Below the pieces are notes generated by a model. It searched no databases and was not told the DNA's origin. It saw only the letters and a list, made by a program, of their open reading frames with translations. DNA of 64,000 bases from Constrictibacter sp. MBR-5 (lineage in GTDB: Bacteria; Pseudomonadota; Alphaproteobacteria; JAJUGE01). Of this stretch, positions 15,678-24,578 are shown in pieces (position 1 is the stretch's first letter; each line of letters opens with the position of its first letter). Location of the stretch: assembly GCF_040549485.1 (NCBI RefSeq), contig NZ_JBEPTK010000002.1, forward strand, positions 62,001-126,000, given 5' to 3'. A program made the position numbers and the translations under genes.

Positions 15678-16171
15678 AGATCTTCGGCCTCGCCGGCTGG
15701 AGCGGCAGCGGCAAGACGACCCTGCTGGTCCGGCTGCTGCCGGCGCTCGCCGCCCGCGGCCTGTCCGTGTCGACGGTGAAGCACGCCCACCACGATTTCG
15801 ACATCGACCGCCCCGGCAAGGACAGCTTCCGCCACCGCGAGGCCGGTGCGACCGAGGTGATGGTCGCCTCCGGCTATCGCTGGGCCCTGATGCGCGAGCA
15901 TCGCGGCGCGGAGGAGCCGACGTTGCCGGACCTGCTCGCCCGCATGGCGCCGGTCGACCTCGTCATCGTCGAAGGCTTCAAGTTCGACCCCCACCCGAAG
16001 CTCGAGGTCCACCGCCCGTCGCTCGGCAAGCCGCTGATCTGCCTGCAGGACCGCCACATCGTCGCTGTCGCCAGCGACGCCCCCCTGCCGGACGTGACCC
16101 TGCCGGTACTCGACCTCGACGACGCGGCCGGCATCGCCGGCTTCGTCGCCGACTGCTGCGGGTTGGGGTGA
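15674..16171 (+). CDS. mobB: Molybdopterin-guanine dinucleotide biosynthesis adapter MobB
   Basis: A 165-residue GTP-binding protein that assists MobA in attaching GMP to molybdenum cofactor. P-loop GWSGSGKTT at 8-16, VSTVKHAHHDFDIDRPGKDS (typical MobB), RHREAGATEVMVAS and VDLVIVEGFK. Full length compared with the family. Start codon overlaps tusA stop by four bases. Separated from mobA by a 172-base spacer carrying a palindromic repeat. Confidence 0.93.
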   Translation: MKIFGLAGWSGSGKTTLLVRLLPALAARGLSVSTVKHAHHDFDIDRPGKDSFRHREAGATEVMVASGYRWALMREHRGAEEPTLPDLLARMAPVDLVIVEGFKFDPHPKLEVHRPSLGKPLICLQDRHIVAVASDAPLPDVTLPVLDLDDAAGIAGFVADCCGLG

Positions 16172-16186
16172 TGGAGCGGCGCCGGG

Positions 16187-16299
16187 CCTTCGAGACGCCG
16201 GCTTCGCCGGCTCCTCAGGCCGAGGGACCTGTTCCGATCGGCGGCGCCCTTCCAGTAGCCCCTCTCCCTGAGGAGCGCCCCCAGGGCGCGTCTCGAAGG
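16187..16299. repeat. REP-like palindromic intergenic repeat between mobB and mobA
   Basis: Two inverted arms (16187-16219 and 16267-16299) share outer CCTTCGAGACGC / GCGTCTCGAAGG and inner CTCCTCAGG / CCTGAGGAG blocks, while the 12 bases between these blocks differ and form their own small hairpins (GGCTTCGCC and CGCCCCCAGGGCG). This nested design is that of dispersed REP-like elements known from alphaproteobacterial genomes. It is between two cotranscribed genes, so it would form a stable stem in the mRNA. Confidence 0.8.
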
Positions 16300-16343
16300 G
16301 CGAGGGGCGGGCCCAAAATCCGCGCCGCACGACCTTCGCCCCC

Positions 16344-16955
16344 ATGACCACCCCCCTCGTCATCCTCGCCGGCGGCCGTGCCGCCCGCATGGGCGGCGGC
16401 GACAAATGCCTGCTCGCCGTCGGCGGCATCCCCATTCTTCGCCGCATCCTCGACCGGCTCGCCAGGCCCCACCGCCCGGTCGTGCTCAACGCCAACGGCG
16501 ATCCCGGCCGCTTTGCCGCCTATGGCCTGCCGGTGGTACCGGACGGCATCGCGGAACAGCCCGGGCCGCTCGCCGGCATACTCGCCGGCATGCGCTGGGT
16601 GGCGGCCAACCTGCCGGATGCCCGCGACATCGTCACCGTCTCCGGCGACACGCCCTTCCTGCCCGCCGACCTGGTGGAGCGCCTCGTCGCCGCCCGCGCG
16701 GCGTCCGGTGCCGACATCGCCGTGGCGGCCAGCGCCGGCCGCACCCACCACACCGCGGCCCTCTGGCCCGTCGGTCTAGCCGACGCCCTGGAGCATGCGA
16801 TCCGGGAAGAGGGGATCCGCCGGGTCGGCGCCTGGGCCGCCCGTCATCGCGTCGCCGTCGCCGACTTCGCCTGCGACCCCGTCGACCCGTTCCTCAACGT
16901 GAACGACCCGGCCGGCCTCGCCGAGGCCGAGCGCTTCGCCGCCTCAGCCGGCTGA
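16344..16955 (+). CDS. mobA: Molybdenum cofactor guanylyltransferase
   Basis: A 203-residue nucleotidyltransferase that couples GTP to molybdopterin to make MGD. N-terminal LVILAGGRAARMGGGDKCLL is the glycine-rich nucleotide motif; VSGDTPFLPADLVERLV carries the Mg-binding Asp; C-terminal FLNVNDPAGLAEAE is the family end motif. It completes the mrp-tusA-mobB-mobA run. It converges with the FemAB-like gene. Confidence 0.93.
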   Translation: MTTPLVILAGGRAARMGGGDKCLLAVGGIPILRRILDRLARPHRPVVLNANGDPGRFAAYGLPVVPDGIAEQPGPLAGILAGMRWVAANLPDARDIVTVSGDTPFLPADLVERLVAARAASGADIAVAASAGRTHHTAALWPVGLADALEHAIREEGIRRVGAWAARHRVAVADFACDPVDPFLNVNDPAGLAEAERFAASAG

Positions 16956-18116
16956 GCCGTCTTCCCGGCGGAAGGGCGAGAACTCCGTCAGTTCCTCGAT
17001 CCCCGCGGCGACGGCCGCCCGCTCGCGCTCCAGGAAGTCCGCCACCGCCCGGCGGAACCGCGAATCCTCGATCCAGTGCGCGCTGTAGGTCGGCACGGGC
17101 AGATAGCCGCGCTGGATCTTGTGCTGCCCCTGCGCCCCCGCCTCGACCCGCTTCAGCCCGTGCCGAATTGCATAGTCGATCGCCTGGTAGTAGCAGGCCT
17201 CGAAATGCAGGAACGGATAATGCGCGCTGCACCCCCAGTTCCGGCCGTAGAGCGTATCCGTGCCGCGCAGGTTCAGGGCACCCGCGACGATCTGGTTGCC
17301 CGCCTCGGCCACGACCAGAACGATCTTGTCGGCCATCGTCTCGGCGATGCGGCTGAAGAAGTCGCGGGTCAGGTAGGCCTGCCCCCACTTGCGGTCGCTG
17401 GTGTTGCGGTAGAAGCGCCAGAAGGCGTCCCAGTGCCGCTTCTCGATCTCGCCGCCGCTCAGCGCACGCAGGGTCACGCCGGCATCGACGACTTCGCGGC
17501 GCTCCTTGCGGATCGCCTTGCGCTTGCGCGAATTCAGGCTCTCCAGGAAGCCGTCGAAGCTCTCATAGCCGCGGTTTTCCCAGTGGAACTGCTGCCCCGT
17601 CCGCTGCAGCAGGCCCATCTCGCCCAGCCGCCGCCACTGGTCTTCCGGCAGGAAGTTGATGTGCACGGAGGAGGCGCCGATCTGCCGCCCGACCTCCACC
17701 ATGGCCGCACCCAGCGCCTGCTCGATGCGTGCCGCGTCCGGTCCCGGCCGCACCAGCAGGCGCGGACCCGGCACCGGGGAGAACGGCACGCCGCACAGCA
17801 GCTTCGGATAGTATTCGCCGCCCGCCCGCTCCCACGCGTCGGCCCAGCCGTGGTCGAACACGTATTCGCCGTAGGAGTGGCTCTTCACGTAGAGCGGCGC
17901 GCAGCCGACGATGCCGCCGGCCGCGTCGTGCACGATCAGGTGCTGCGGCAGCCAGCCGGCCTCGGCATCGGCCGACCCGCTCTCCTCCAGCGCCGAGAGG
18001 AAGGCGTGGCCGACGAACGGATTGTCGGCGCCGGCGCACGCGTCCCAGTCCGCGGCGGACACGTCCGCCATGCGCTGGATCGTCCTGATCGTGATCTGGT
18101 CGTCGCTGTCCGGCAT
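16944..18116 (-). CDS. GNAT/FemAB-like acyltransferase (PF04339, peptidogalycan family)
   Basis: A 390-residue protein of the DUF482 / FemAB_like family, GNAT-fold proteins with proposed roles in cell-envelope or storage-lipid modification. Seen: NPFVGHAFLSALEESGSA near the N-terminus, LYVKSHSYGEYVFDHGWADAW, LNSRKRKAIRKERREV, and near the end FEACYYQAIDYAIRHGL plus GAQGQHKIQRGYLP, all highly characteristic. No signal peptide. The start at 18116 begins the family domain; the reading frame is open further upstream but matches nothing. Substrate not known for this family. Confidence 0.85.
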   Translation of the reverse strand: MPDSDDQITIRTIQRMADVSAADWDACAGADNPFVGHAFLSALEESGSADAEAGWLPQHLIVHDAAGGIVGCAPLYVKSHSYGEYVFDHGWADAWERAGGEYYPKLLCGVPFSPVPGPRLLVRPGPDAARIEQALGAAMVEVGRQIGASSVHINFLPEDQWRRLGEMGLLQRTGQQFHWENRGYESFDGFLESLNSRKRKAIRKERREVVDAGVTLRALSGGEIEKRHWDAFWRFYRNTSDRKWGQAYLTRDFFSRIAETMADKIVLVVAEAGNQIVAGALNLRGTDTLYGRNWGCSAHYPFLHFEACYYQAIDYAIRHGLKRVEAGAQGQHKIQRGYLPVPTYSAHWIEDSRFRRAVADFLERERAAVAAGIEELTEFSPFRREDGSAG

Positions 18117-18232
18117 CACGAACGCCCATCTGGCCCGGAAATCCGGCCCTGCAAGGGCCGCGCCGCCCGCTCTCGCCGCCCCTGCCTGCCGCGCCTCTAC
18201 GTGCCCCTCTACGTTCGAGGTGCCGCCGCGGT

Positions 18233-18697
18233 TCAGGCGATCTCGAACACCGCGTCGATCTCGACCGCGAAGCCCAGGGGCAGGGCGGGCACGCCGACGG
18301 CGAAGCGCGCATGCCGGCCGGCATGGCCCAGCACGTCGACCATCACGTCCGACGCGCCGTTGATGACCTTCGGATGATCCTTGAAGTCCGGGCCGCTGGC
18401 GACGAAACCGCCCAGCTTCACGCAGCGCTTCACCCGATCCAGGTCGCCGCCGCACGCCGCCTTCGCCTGCGCCAGGATGGTCAGCGCACACAGCTTCGCC
18501 GCCGCCTGTCCCTGCTCGACCGTCAGGTCCTTGCCGACCGTGCCCATCACCTTCTCGCTGCCCGCCATCGAGACCTGCCCCGAGACGAAGACGAGGTTGC
18601 CCGTGACGACATAGGGCACGTAGTTCGCCACCGGCGCATTCGGCGCCGGCAGTTCCAGTCCGAGTTCCTTCAGGCGCGCGTCGATCTTGCCGGCCAT
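18233..18697 (-). CDS. RidA family protein
   Basis: A 154-residue member of the RidA (YjgF/UK114) superfamily, which hydrolyse reactive enamine/imine intermediates released by PLP enzymes. Seen: YVVTGNLVFVSGQVSMAG, LTVEQGQAAAKLCALTILAQAKAACG and VMVDVLGHAGRHARFAVGVPALPLGFAVEIDAV. The group of about 150 residues is distinct from archetypal RidA (about 128); the catalytic Arg of RidA seems to be replaced by the HAR motif region, so activity is uncertain. It is divergent from a PLP aminotransferase, a fitting partner. Confidence 0.85.
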   Translation of the reverse strand: MAGKIDARLKELGLELPAPNAPVANYVPYVVTGNLVFVSGQVSMAGSEKVMGTVGKDLTVEQGQAAAKLCALTILAQAKAACGGDLDRVKRCVKLGGFVASGPDFKDHPKVINGASDVMVDVLGHAGRHARFAVGVPALPLGFAVEIDAVFEIA

Positions 18698-18834
18698 GGG
18701 CTCAGCTCCCTGTTCCGAAGTCAGCGCGCAGGATACGGGCATGCGCCGCCGAGGGCAAAGCCGGCGGCATCCCCACCTTGTGCCCCCGCCGCGGCGCTGT
18801 AGGATCGCGCGGTCTCACACCCGGAGCCCGCCCG

Positions 18835-20037
18835 ATGATGCGCTACGCCGCCCGCACCCGCCGTTTCGACCGCAGCCCCAGCCAGATCGCCAGCGCCCGG
18901 GCGCGCGACCTGCGGGCGCAGGGGCGGGACATCGTCACCCTGACGGCGGGCGAGCCCGACTTCCCGACGCCGGACCACGTCAAGCGCGCCGTCATGGCGG
19001 CATTGGAGCGCAACGAGACGAAGTATACCGCGGTCGAAGGCACCCTGGCGCTGCGCGAGGCGGTCAGCGCCAAGTTCAAGCGCGACAACGGCCTGGACTA
19101 TGCCCCCGACCAGATCCTCTGCGGCGCCGGCGCCAAGCAGGTGCTGTTCGACGCGCTGATGGCGACCGTTGAGGCGGGCGACGAGGTGATCGTGCCGCTG
19201 CCCTCCTGGGCCTCATATCCGGACATGGTGAAGTTCGCCGGCGGCACGCCGGTCTTCATCCACTGCTCGCAGAACGCCGGCTTCAAGATGCGGCCGGAGG
19301 AGCTCGAGGCGGCGATCACGCCGCAGACCAAGTGGGTGATGTTCTCGTCGCCCAACAACCCGACCGGCGCCACCTACAGCCGCGAGGAGCTGAAGGCGAT
19401 CTCCGAGGTGCTGCTGCGCCACCCGCACGTCTGGGTGATCAGCGACGACGTCTACGAGCACATCCTGTTCGACGACCGCGAGTTCGCCACGCTCGCCCAG
19501 GTCGAGCCGCGCCTCTACGACCGCACGCTCACCGTGAACAGCTCGTCCAAGGCCTATTCGATGACCGGCTTCCGCCTGGGCTTCGCCGGCGGCCCGCGCG
19601 AGCTGATCCGCGAGATGGGTAAGATGCAGTCGCAGTCGACCTCCGGCCCGTCCTCGATCTCCCAGGCCGCGGCGCTGGAAGCGCTCAGCGGCCCGCAGGA
19701 TTTCATCGCCGAGCGCCGCGCGAAGATGCAGGAACGCCGCGACGTCATCTGCGACCTGCTCGCCCAGTGCCCCGGCCTGATGCCGTCGAAGCCCGAGGGC
19801 GGCCTCTACGTCTACTGCTCGGTCGCCGGCACCCTCGGCAAGCGCACGCCCCAGGGCAAGGTCATCGAGAACGACCAGGACTTCACCCTCTACCTGCTGG
19901 AGCAGGCCGAGGTCGCGGTCGTCCAGGGCTCGGCCTATGGGATGTCGCCCTACATCCGCGTCTCCTTCCCGGTCGCCATCGAAACCCTCCAGGAAGCCGG
20001 CCGCCGCATCAAGAAGGCCTGCGAAGCGCTCACCTGA
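18835..20037 (+). CDS. Class I pyridoxal-phosphate aminotransferase (aspartate aminotransferase type)
   Basis: A 400-residue fold-type I aminotransferase. Motifs: TAGEPDFPTPDHVKRAV at the N-terminus, NNPTG at 174-178, SDDVYEHI, PLP-binding Lys239 in NSSSKAYSMTGFRLGF, and the C-terminal Arg in PYIRVSFPVAIE. It matches the 1-beta subgroup of bacterial aspartate/prephenate aminotransferases. Two adjacent ATGs at 18835 and 18838; GGAG lies about 10 bases ahead. Divergent from a RidA-family gene. Confidence 0.9.
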   Translation: MMRYAARTRRFDRSPSQIASARARDLRAQGRDIVTLTAGEPDFPTPDHVKRAVMAALERNETKYTAVEGTLALREAVSAKFKRDNGLDYAPDQILCGAGAKQVLFDALMATVEAGDEVIVPLPSWASYPDMVKFAGGTPVFIHCSQNAGFKMRPEELEAAITPQTKWVMFSSPNNPTGATYSREELKAISEVLLRHPHVWVISDDVYEHILFDDREFATLAQVEPRLYDRTLTVNSSSKAYSMTGFRLGFAGGPRELIREMGKMQSQSTSGPSSISQAAALEALSGPQDFIAERRAKMQERRDVICDLLAQCPGLMPSKPEGGLYVYCSVAGTLGKRTPQGKVIENDQDFTLYLLEQAEVAVVQGSAYGMSPYIRVSFPVAIETLQEAGRRIKKACEALT

Positions 20038-20085
20038 GCCGGCCGCCTCGAAACTCTCTGCCCCGTCATTGGCCGCCGGCGCCGC

Positions 20086-20946
20086 CTATCCCCCCGCCAC
20101 CTCCCTGAACCGCTCCAGCAGCGCGATCTGGTCGTCGAACTTCGGTATCCGCCACATCGGATAGAGCGTCACGGTCTCGGCGCCGTGCGCACGCCAGCCG
20201 TCGGCGGCCGCGGCCCAGCGCTGCGGGTCGAAGTCGTGCATGCGCAGCCATGCGGCGACGCCGAAGTCGGCCGGGTTGCGCCCGGCCTCCTGCAGGTGGC
20301 CGTGCAGCGCGTCGAGCTTCGGACCGGCTTCGTCCGGCGGCATGATCGGGATCCAGCCGTCGCCCAGGCGGGCGGCGCGCTTCACCACGGCGTCCGACGA
20401 CCCGCCGAACCAGATCGGGATCGGCCGCTGGACGGGCAGGGGGTTCAGGCCGGCCTCCTCGATCCTGTCCCACCGGCCTTCGAACGTGACCAGTTCCTCG
20501 GTCCACAGCCGGCGCAGCAGGCCCACCTGCTCGGCCTGGCGGCGCCCGCGCGTGTGCCAGTCGGTGCCGAGCGCCTCGTACTCGACCGGGTTCCAGCCGA
20601 CGCCGATCGACAGGCGCAGCCGGCCGCCCGACAGCACGTCGACCTCCGCCGCCTGCTTCGCCACCAGAGCCGTCTGGCGCTGCGGCGCGATCAGCACGCC
20701 GCTGGCCAGCCCGATCGAGCGGGTGCAGGCGGCGAGGAAGCCCAACGTGACGAAGGTCTCGTGGAACGGGTCGGTATAGGCGTAGGTCGGCTTCCAGTCG
20801 GGCCGCGAGGCGGTGCCGGCGCCGAGCACATGGTCCGGCACCTCGATTCGCACGTAGCCCAGCGCCTCGGCCGCCTGCGCCCAGTCGCGGATCTTCGCCG
20901 GGTCATTGCCGATGTCGCGGGTCGGAAAAAAGGCCGAGAGCTTCAT
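20086..20946 (-). CDS. LLM-class flavin-dependent oxidoreductase (TIGR03619 type)
   Basis: A 286-residue TIM-barrel luciferase-like monooxygenase. Seen: MKLSAFFPTRDIGNDPAKIRDWAQAAEALGY, LIAPQRQTALVAKQAAEVD, LSGGRLRLSIGVGWNPVEYEALG, and PIPIWFGGSSDAVVKRAARLGDGW. The family uses F420 or FMN; which one applies is not visible, and no F420 biosynthesis gene is in the window. A close paralogue is at 51663-52532. It is convergent with the aminotransferase gene. Confidence 0.87.
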   Translation of the reverse strand: MKLSAFFPTRDIGNDPAKIRDWAQAAEALGYVRIEVPDHVLGAGTASRPDWKPTYAYTDPFHETFVTLGFLAACTRSIGLASGVLIAPQRQTALVAKQAAEVDVLSGGRLRLSIGVGWNPVEYEALGTDWHTRGRRQAEQVGLLRRLWTEELVTFEGRWDRIEEAGLNPLPVQRPIPIWFGGSSDAVVKRAARLGDGWIPIMPPDEAGPKLDALHGHLQEAGRNPADFGVAAWLRMHDFDPQRWAAAADGWRAHGAETVTLYPMWRIPKFDDQIALLERFREVAGG

Positions 20947-21368
20947 GACGGATGCTCCTGCGCTGGTGGCGCACCAGTGTCGGCGCGAATCGCGCCGATC
21001 GCCAGAGGGCCGGCCGCCAGAGGTCCCGGCCGGGCGGCACCCGAGTGTCGCCGGGGCGCTACACCCCCGCGGTTCGTGCGGCGCGCGCGGCCGGTCCGTG
21101 CCGATGCGCGCGAAAATTATCCGATGTTTGCGTAACGTCTGTCACACCGCTGCGAACACACTGCCGACAGCCCGCGTCGCCGGTAGTAAGCGGGCCGTCC
21201 CCCGGCGCGCGCCGGAGCGGCTAATCCGCAGTTCACGAGTTCGAAACTGTTGTGCTTTCACAGTGGCGTAGAGCGAAGGGCGCAGCTAGGGTGCCGGCGC
21301 GCCGGCCGAGGCCGGCCGGGTGCCGGGCGCTGCGTGTCGCGGAACGACCGGGAAGACGGAGCGCCTAG
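20947..21368. other. 422-base intergenic region
   Basis: Gap between the divergent LLM oxidoreductase and WecG/TagA genes. I see no credible coding frame. It holds GC-rich inverted repeats, the clearest TCGGCGCG-AAT-CGCGCCGA around 20979-20997, and a lower-GC stretch near 21110-21270 where the promoter of the glycosyltransferase gene may lie. No RNA gene recognised. Confidence 0.5.
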
Positions 21369-22193
21369 GTGTCGCAGCAGCGTGTATCGGCCCATCCCAT
21401 GCTATCGGTGACGCCCGCGCCGGACAGGCACTATCCGCGCACGACGGTCTTCGGCGTCGACATCGACGTGACCACCTCCGCTTCCGCGGTCGAGCGCATC
21501 CTCTCCTGGTGCCGGCTCGGCTGGCGCCAGCTGGTCGTCACGCCGAATCTCGACCACGTCGTGGCGCTGCGCTCCAACCCGAAGCTCGCCGCCGCCTACG
21601 AGCGCGCCGGGCTGGTGCTCGCGGACGGCATGCCGCTGGTCTGGGCGAGCCGCCTGGGCGGACCGCCGCTGCCCGAGCGCGTCACCGGCGCCGACCTGAT
21701 CCAGCCCTTGTGCCGCGCCGCGGCGCAGGAGGGCCTGTCGGTCTTCTTCCTCGGCAGCCGCATGCCGGTGCTGGAGGAGGCCGCCCGCCGCCTGTCCGCC
21801 ATGGCACCCGGCCTGAAGGTCGCCGGCCTGTACGAGCCGCCGCACGGCGCCGACTTCGACGCTGCCGAGGACGACCGCATCGTCGAGCTGATCCGCGCGG
21901 CGAAGCCCGACATCCTGTTCCTCGCCCTCGGCATGCCGAAGCAGGAGATCTGGGCGGCGCGCAACATGGACCGCCTCGAGACGCACGCCGTGCTCTGCAT
22001 CGGTGCCGGCCTCGACTACATCGCCGGCAAGGTGTCGCGCGCGCCGCGCATCCTGCAGCGTACCGGCCTGGAATGGGTCTGGCGCCTGCTCAGCGAGCCG
22101 GCCCGCCTCGGCCCACGCTACGGCCGCGACATCGCCTGGGTGCCGCGCCTGTTCCTCGAACAGCTCCTCCACGTCTGGCGCCGCCGCCCCTGA
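21369..22193 (+). CDS. WecG/TagA/CpsF family glycosyltransferase
   Basis: A 274-residue GT26-family enzyme. These transfer N-acetylmannosamine(uronic acid) or other sugars to undecaprenyl-linked precursors in surface polysaccharide synthesis. Seen: VVTPNLDHVVALRSNPKLAAAYERAGLVLADGMPLVWASR, GADLIQPLCRAAAQEG, FFLGSRMPVLEEAARRL and FLALGMPKQEIWAAR, then CIGAGLDYIAGKVSRAP, all diagnostic. The start is the GTG at 21369 or the ATG at 21399; the conserved domain begins after both. No other polysaccharide gene is adjacent. Confidence 0.9.
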   Translation: MSQQRVSAHPMLSVTPAPDRHYPRTTVFGVDIDVTTSASAVERILSWCRLGWRQLVVTPNLDHVVALRSNPKLAAAYERAGLVLADGMPLVWASRLGGPPLPERVTGADLIQPLCRAAAQEGLSVFFLGSRMPVLEEAARRLSAMAPGLKVAGLYEPPHGADFDAAEDDRIVELIRAAKPDILFLALGMPKQEIWAARNMDRLETHAVLCIGAGLDYIAGKVSRAPRILQRTGLEWVWRLLSEPARLGPRYGRDIAWVPRLFLEQLLHVWRRRP

Positions 22194-22364
22194 CGCCCAG
22201 CGTCTCCCGCCGAAATTCATCCGGACAAATCGCGCCGTCGCCCCCCTGTCGCCGTTGACAGGCGGCGGCCCTCGGCTAGGTTGGCGCGGCGCTGCACGGT
22301 GCCGCGCCGATGTGCACGAACATGCCGCGCCCCGCACGTTCCGGAGGCAGGCCGAGGAGGATGG

Positions 22365-24500
22365 ATGCCCCGTATCGCGGTCGACCAGCTGAAGCCGTTC
22401 TTCAGTCCCGAAGCCGTCGCCATCATCGGCGCTTCCTCCGACCGGACCAAGATCGGCGGCCGTCCCATCCACAACATGAAGATCGCCGGCTACAAGGGCG
22501 GCATCTACCCGATCAACCCGAACTATCCCGAGATCCAGGGCATCAAGGCCTACAAGTCCCTGGCCGACGTCGACGCGCCTGTCGACATGGCAATCGTCGT
22601 CGTGCCGCAGAAGCTGGTGAAGGGGGCCATTTCCGACTGCATCGCCAAGGGCGTAAAGGCGGCCATCGTCCTCTCCTCCGGCTTCGCCGAGATCGACGAG
22701 AAGGGTGCCGTCGAGCAGCGCGAGATCACCGCGATGGCGGCCAAGGCCGGCCTGCGCGTGCTCGGGCCCAACTGCATGGGCACGATGAACGCCTATAACG
22801 GCATGATCGCCACCTTCTCGTCGGGCATCATCGACAAGGGTCCCGACATGGGCGGGATCAGCATCGCCAGCCAGAGCGGCGCCTTCGGCGCGCACTGCTT
22901 CCTGCTGGCGCGCGAGCGCGGCTACGGCCTGAACCTGTGGGCGACCACCGGCAACCAGTCCGACGTCGAGTTCTCCGACTGCCTCGCCTACATGGCCCAG
23001 GACCCGAACACCAAGGTCGTGCTCGGCTACATGGAGGGCATCCAGGACCCGGCCAAGCTGGTCGAGAGCCTGGAGATCGCCCGCGCCCACAAGAAGCCCG
23101 TCGTCCTGATGAAGGTCGGCCGGTCGGACGTCGGCTCCGCCGCCGCCGCCTCGCACACCGCCTCGCTCACCGGCTCCGACGCCGTGTTCGACGCCGTGCT
23201 GCGCGAATACGACGTGCACCGCGCCCATTCCATCGACGAGCTGTTCGACGTGGCCTATGCCGCCTCCTTCGGCCGCTTCCCGCAGAAGGCCGAGCTCGGC
23301 ATCATCACCGTGTCGGGCGGCGTCGGCGTCATCATGGCGGACGCCGCGGCCGATGCCGGCCTGGAACTGCCGCCGCTGCCCGAGGCGACGCAGAAGGCGC
23401 TGAAGGTGAAGGTGCCCTTCGCCGGCACGCGCAACCCGCTCGACGTGACGGCACAGCTCGTCAACGAACCCGGCCTGATGCAGCCGATGTTCGAGGCGCT
23501 GCTCGACGAGGGCGGCTATCCGGCGGCGATCTGCTTCATGGCCGGCGTCGGCCTGAACGACGCGATGATGGACAAGCTGATGCCCAGCTTCGAGAACATC
23601 GCGAAGAAATACACCGACCGCGTCATGGTCATGTCGATCATGGTCCGCCCGGAGCGCCGCCATCAGCTGGAGGCGATGGGCTACCTGATCTACGAGGACC
23701 CGACGCGCGGCATCAACGCAATGGCCGCCCTCACGCGCTACGGCAAGGCGTTCGCGGCGAAGGACGGCCGCCAGGCGCTGCCGGCCCTGCCGTCCGCCGC
23801 GACGCCGCTGGCATCGGGCAAGGCGCTGGACGAGGCCGAGGCCAAGGCGGCCCTCGCCGCCGCCGGCGTACCGGTCGTCGAGGAAGTCACCGTCCAGTCC
23901 GCCGCCGACGCCGCCAAGGCGGCCGAGCGGCTGGGCTTCCCCATCGCGATGAAGGTCCTGTCGCCCGACATCCTGCACAAGTCGGAGATCGGCGGCGTCG
24001 TCCTCAACGTCGCCGACGCGGCCGGTGCCGCCGAGGCGTTCGACACCATCATGGCCCGCGCGAAAAAGGCCGTGCCCGACGCGAAGATCGAAGGCGTCCT
24101 CGTCGCCCCGATGATCAAGGACGGCGTCGAGACCATCATGGGCGTCTCGCGCGATCCGGTCTTCGGCCCGGTCGTCATGTTCGGCCTCGGCGGCATCTTC
24201 GTCGAGATCATGAAGGACGTGACCTTCCGCATCGCGCCCTTCGGCGTCGACGTGGCGCGCGAGATGATCCGCGCGGTGAAGGGCTTCCCCCTCCTCGACG
24301 GCGCCCGCGGCCGTCCCAAGGCCGACGTCGAGGCCCTGGCCGACGCCCTGTCGCGCCTCTCCGTCTACGCCGCCGCCAACGCGGACACGCTGGAGAGCAT
24401 CGACGTAAACCCCTTCCTCGTCCGCCCCGCCGGCAAGGGCGCCGTCGCCGTCGACGCCCTGATCGTCCCCCAGGGCGTGGAGACGAAGGGCCACCACTGA
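22365..24500 (+). CDS. ADP-forming acyl-CoA synthetase (acetate-CoA ligase family)
   Basis: A 711-residue fused synthetase interconverting an acyl-CoA, ADP and phosphate with acid, ATP and CoA. N-terminal CoA-binding domain (AVAIIGASSDRTKIGGRPIHNM), succinyl-CoA-ligase-like domain with the phosphorylated His264 in SHTASLTGSDAVFDAVLREY and GPNCMGTMNAYNG, linker from about residue 470, and a C-terminal ATP-grasp domain (about 485-705) with FPIAMKVLSPDILHKSEIGG and DVNPFLVRP. The start at 22365 is set by AGGAGG at 22355-22360. Its acid substrate is unknown; aromatic or branched acids are common in proteobacterial members. Confidence 0.9.
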   Translation: MPRIAVDQLKPFFSPEAVAIIGASSDRTKIGGRPIHNMKIAGYKGGIYPINPNYPEIQGIKAYKSLADVDAPVDMAIVVVPQKLVKGAISDCIAKGVKAAIVLSSGFAEIDEKGAVEQREITAMAAKAGLRVLGPNCMGTMNAYNGMIATFSSGIIDKGPDMGGISIASQSGAFGAHCFLLARERGYGLNLWATTGNQSDVEFSDCLAYMAQDPNTKVVLGYMEGIQDPAKLVESLEIARAHKKPVVLMKVGRSDVGSAAAASHTASLTGSDAVFDAVLREYDVHRAHSIDELFDVAYAASFGRFPQKAELGIITVSGGVGVIMADAAADAGLELPPLPEATQKALKVKVPFAGTRNPLDVTAQLVNEPGLMQPMFEALLDEGGYPAAICFMAGVGLNDAMMDKLMPSFENIAKKYTDRVMVMSIMVRPERRHQLEAMGYLIYEDPTRGINAMAALTRYGKAFAAKDGRQALPALPSAATPLASGKALDEAEAKAALAAAGVPVVEEVTVQSAADAAKAAERLGFPIAMKVLSPDILHKSEIGGVVLNVADAAGAAEAFDTIMARAKKAVPDAKIEGVLVAPMIKDGVETIMGVSRDPVFGPVVMFGLGGIFVEIMKDVTFRIAPFGVDVAREMIRAVKGFPLLDGARGRPKADVEALADALSRLSVYAAANADTLESIDVNPFLVRPAGKGAVAVDALIVPQGVETKGHH

Positions 24501-24530
24501 CGGGGGCGGGGCGCACCCGCCCCAACGCAC
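24501..24530. repeat. GC-rich hairpin after the acyl-CoA synthetase gene
   Basis: GGGGCGGG...CCCGCCCC inverted repeat right after the stop codon. It resembles a degenerate copy of the GGGGCGGGGC-type palindrome found in and after the restriction genes. There is no T-tract, so a terminator role is uncertain. Confidence 0.45.
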
Positions 24531-24536
24531 CAGCCA

Positions 24537-24578
24537 CCACCCCACCTTCCCGGACGAGCGCATAGCGCTCGCGCCGGG
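24537..24578. repeat. Copy of the CCCGGACGAGC/CGCCGGGACCC palindromic repeat
   Basis: CCACCTTCCCGGACGAGC, a short hairpin, then GCGCCGGGACCC. The reverse complement of this pattern recurs at 28024-28069 and 28435-28480 beside hsdS/hsdR, so it is a dispersed short repeat family. Confidence 0.65.

Noticed and set aside
21237-21250. tRNA T-loop-like GAGTTCGAAACTG
   Set aside because: No acceptor, anticodon or D arms could be fitted around it.
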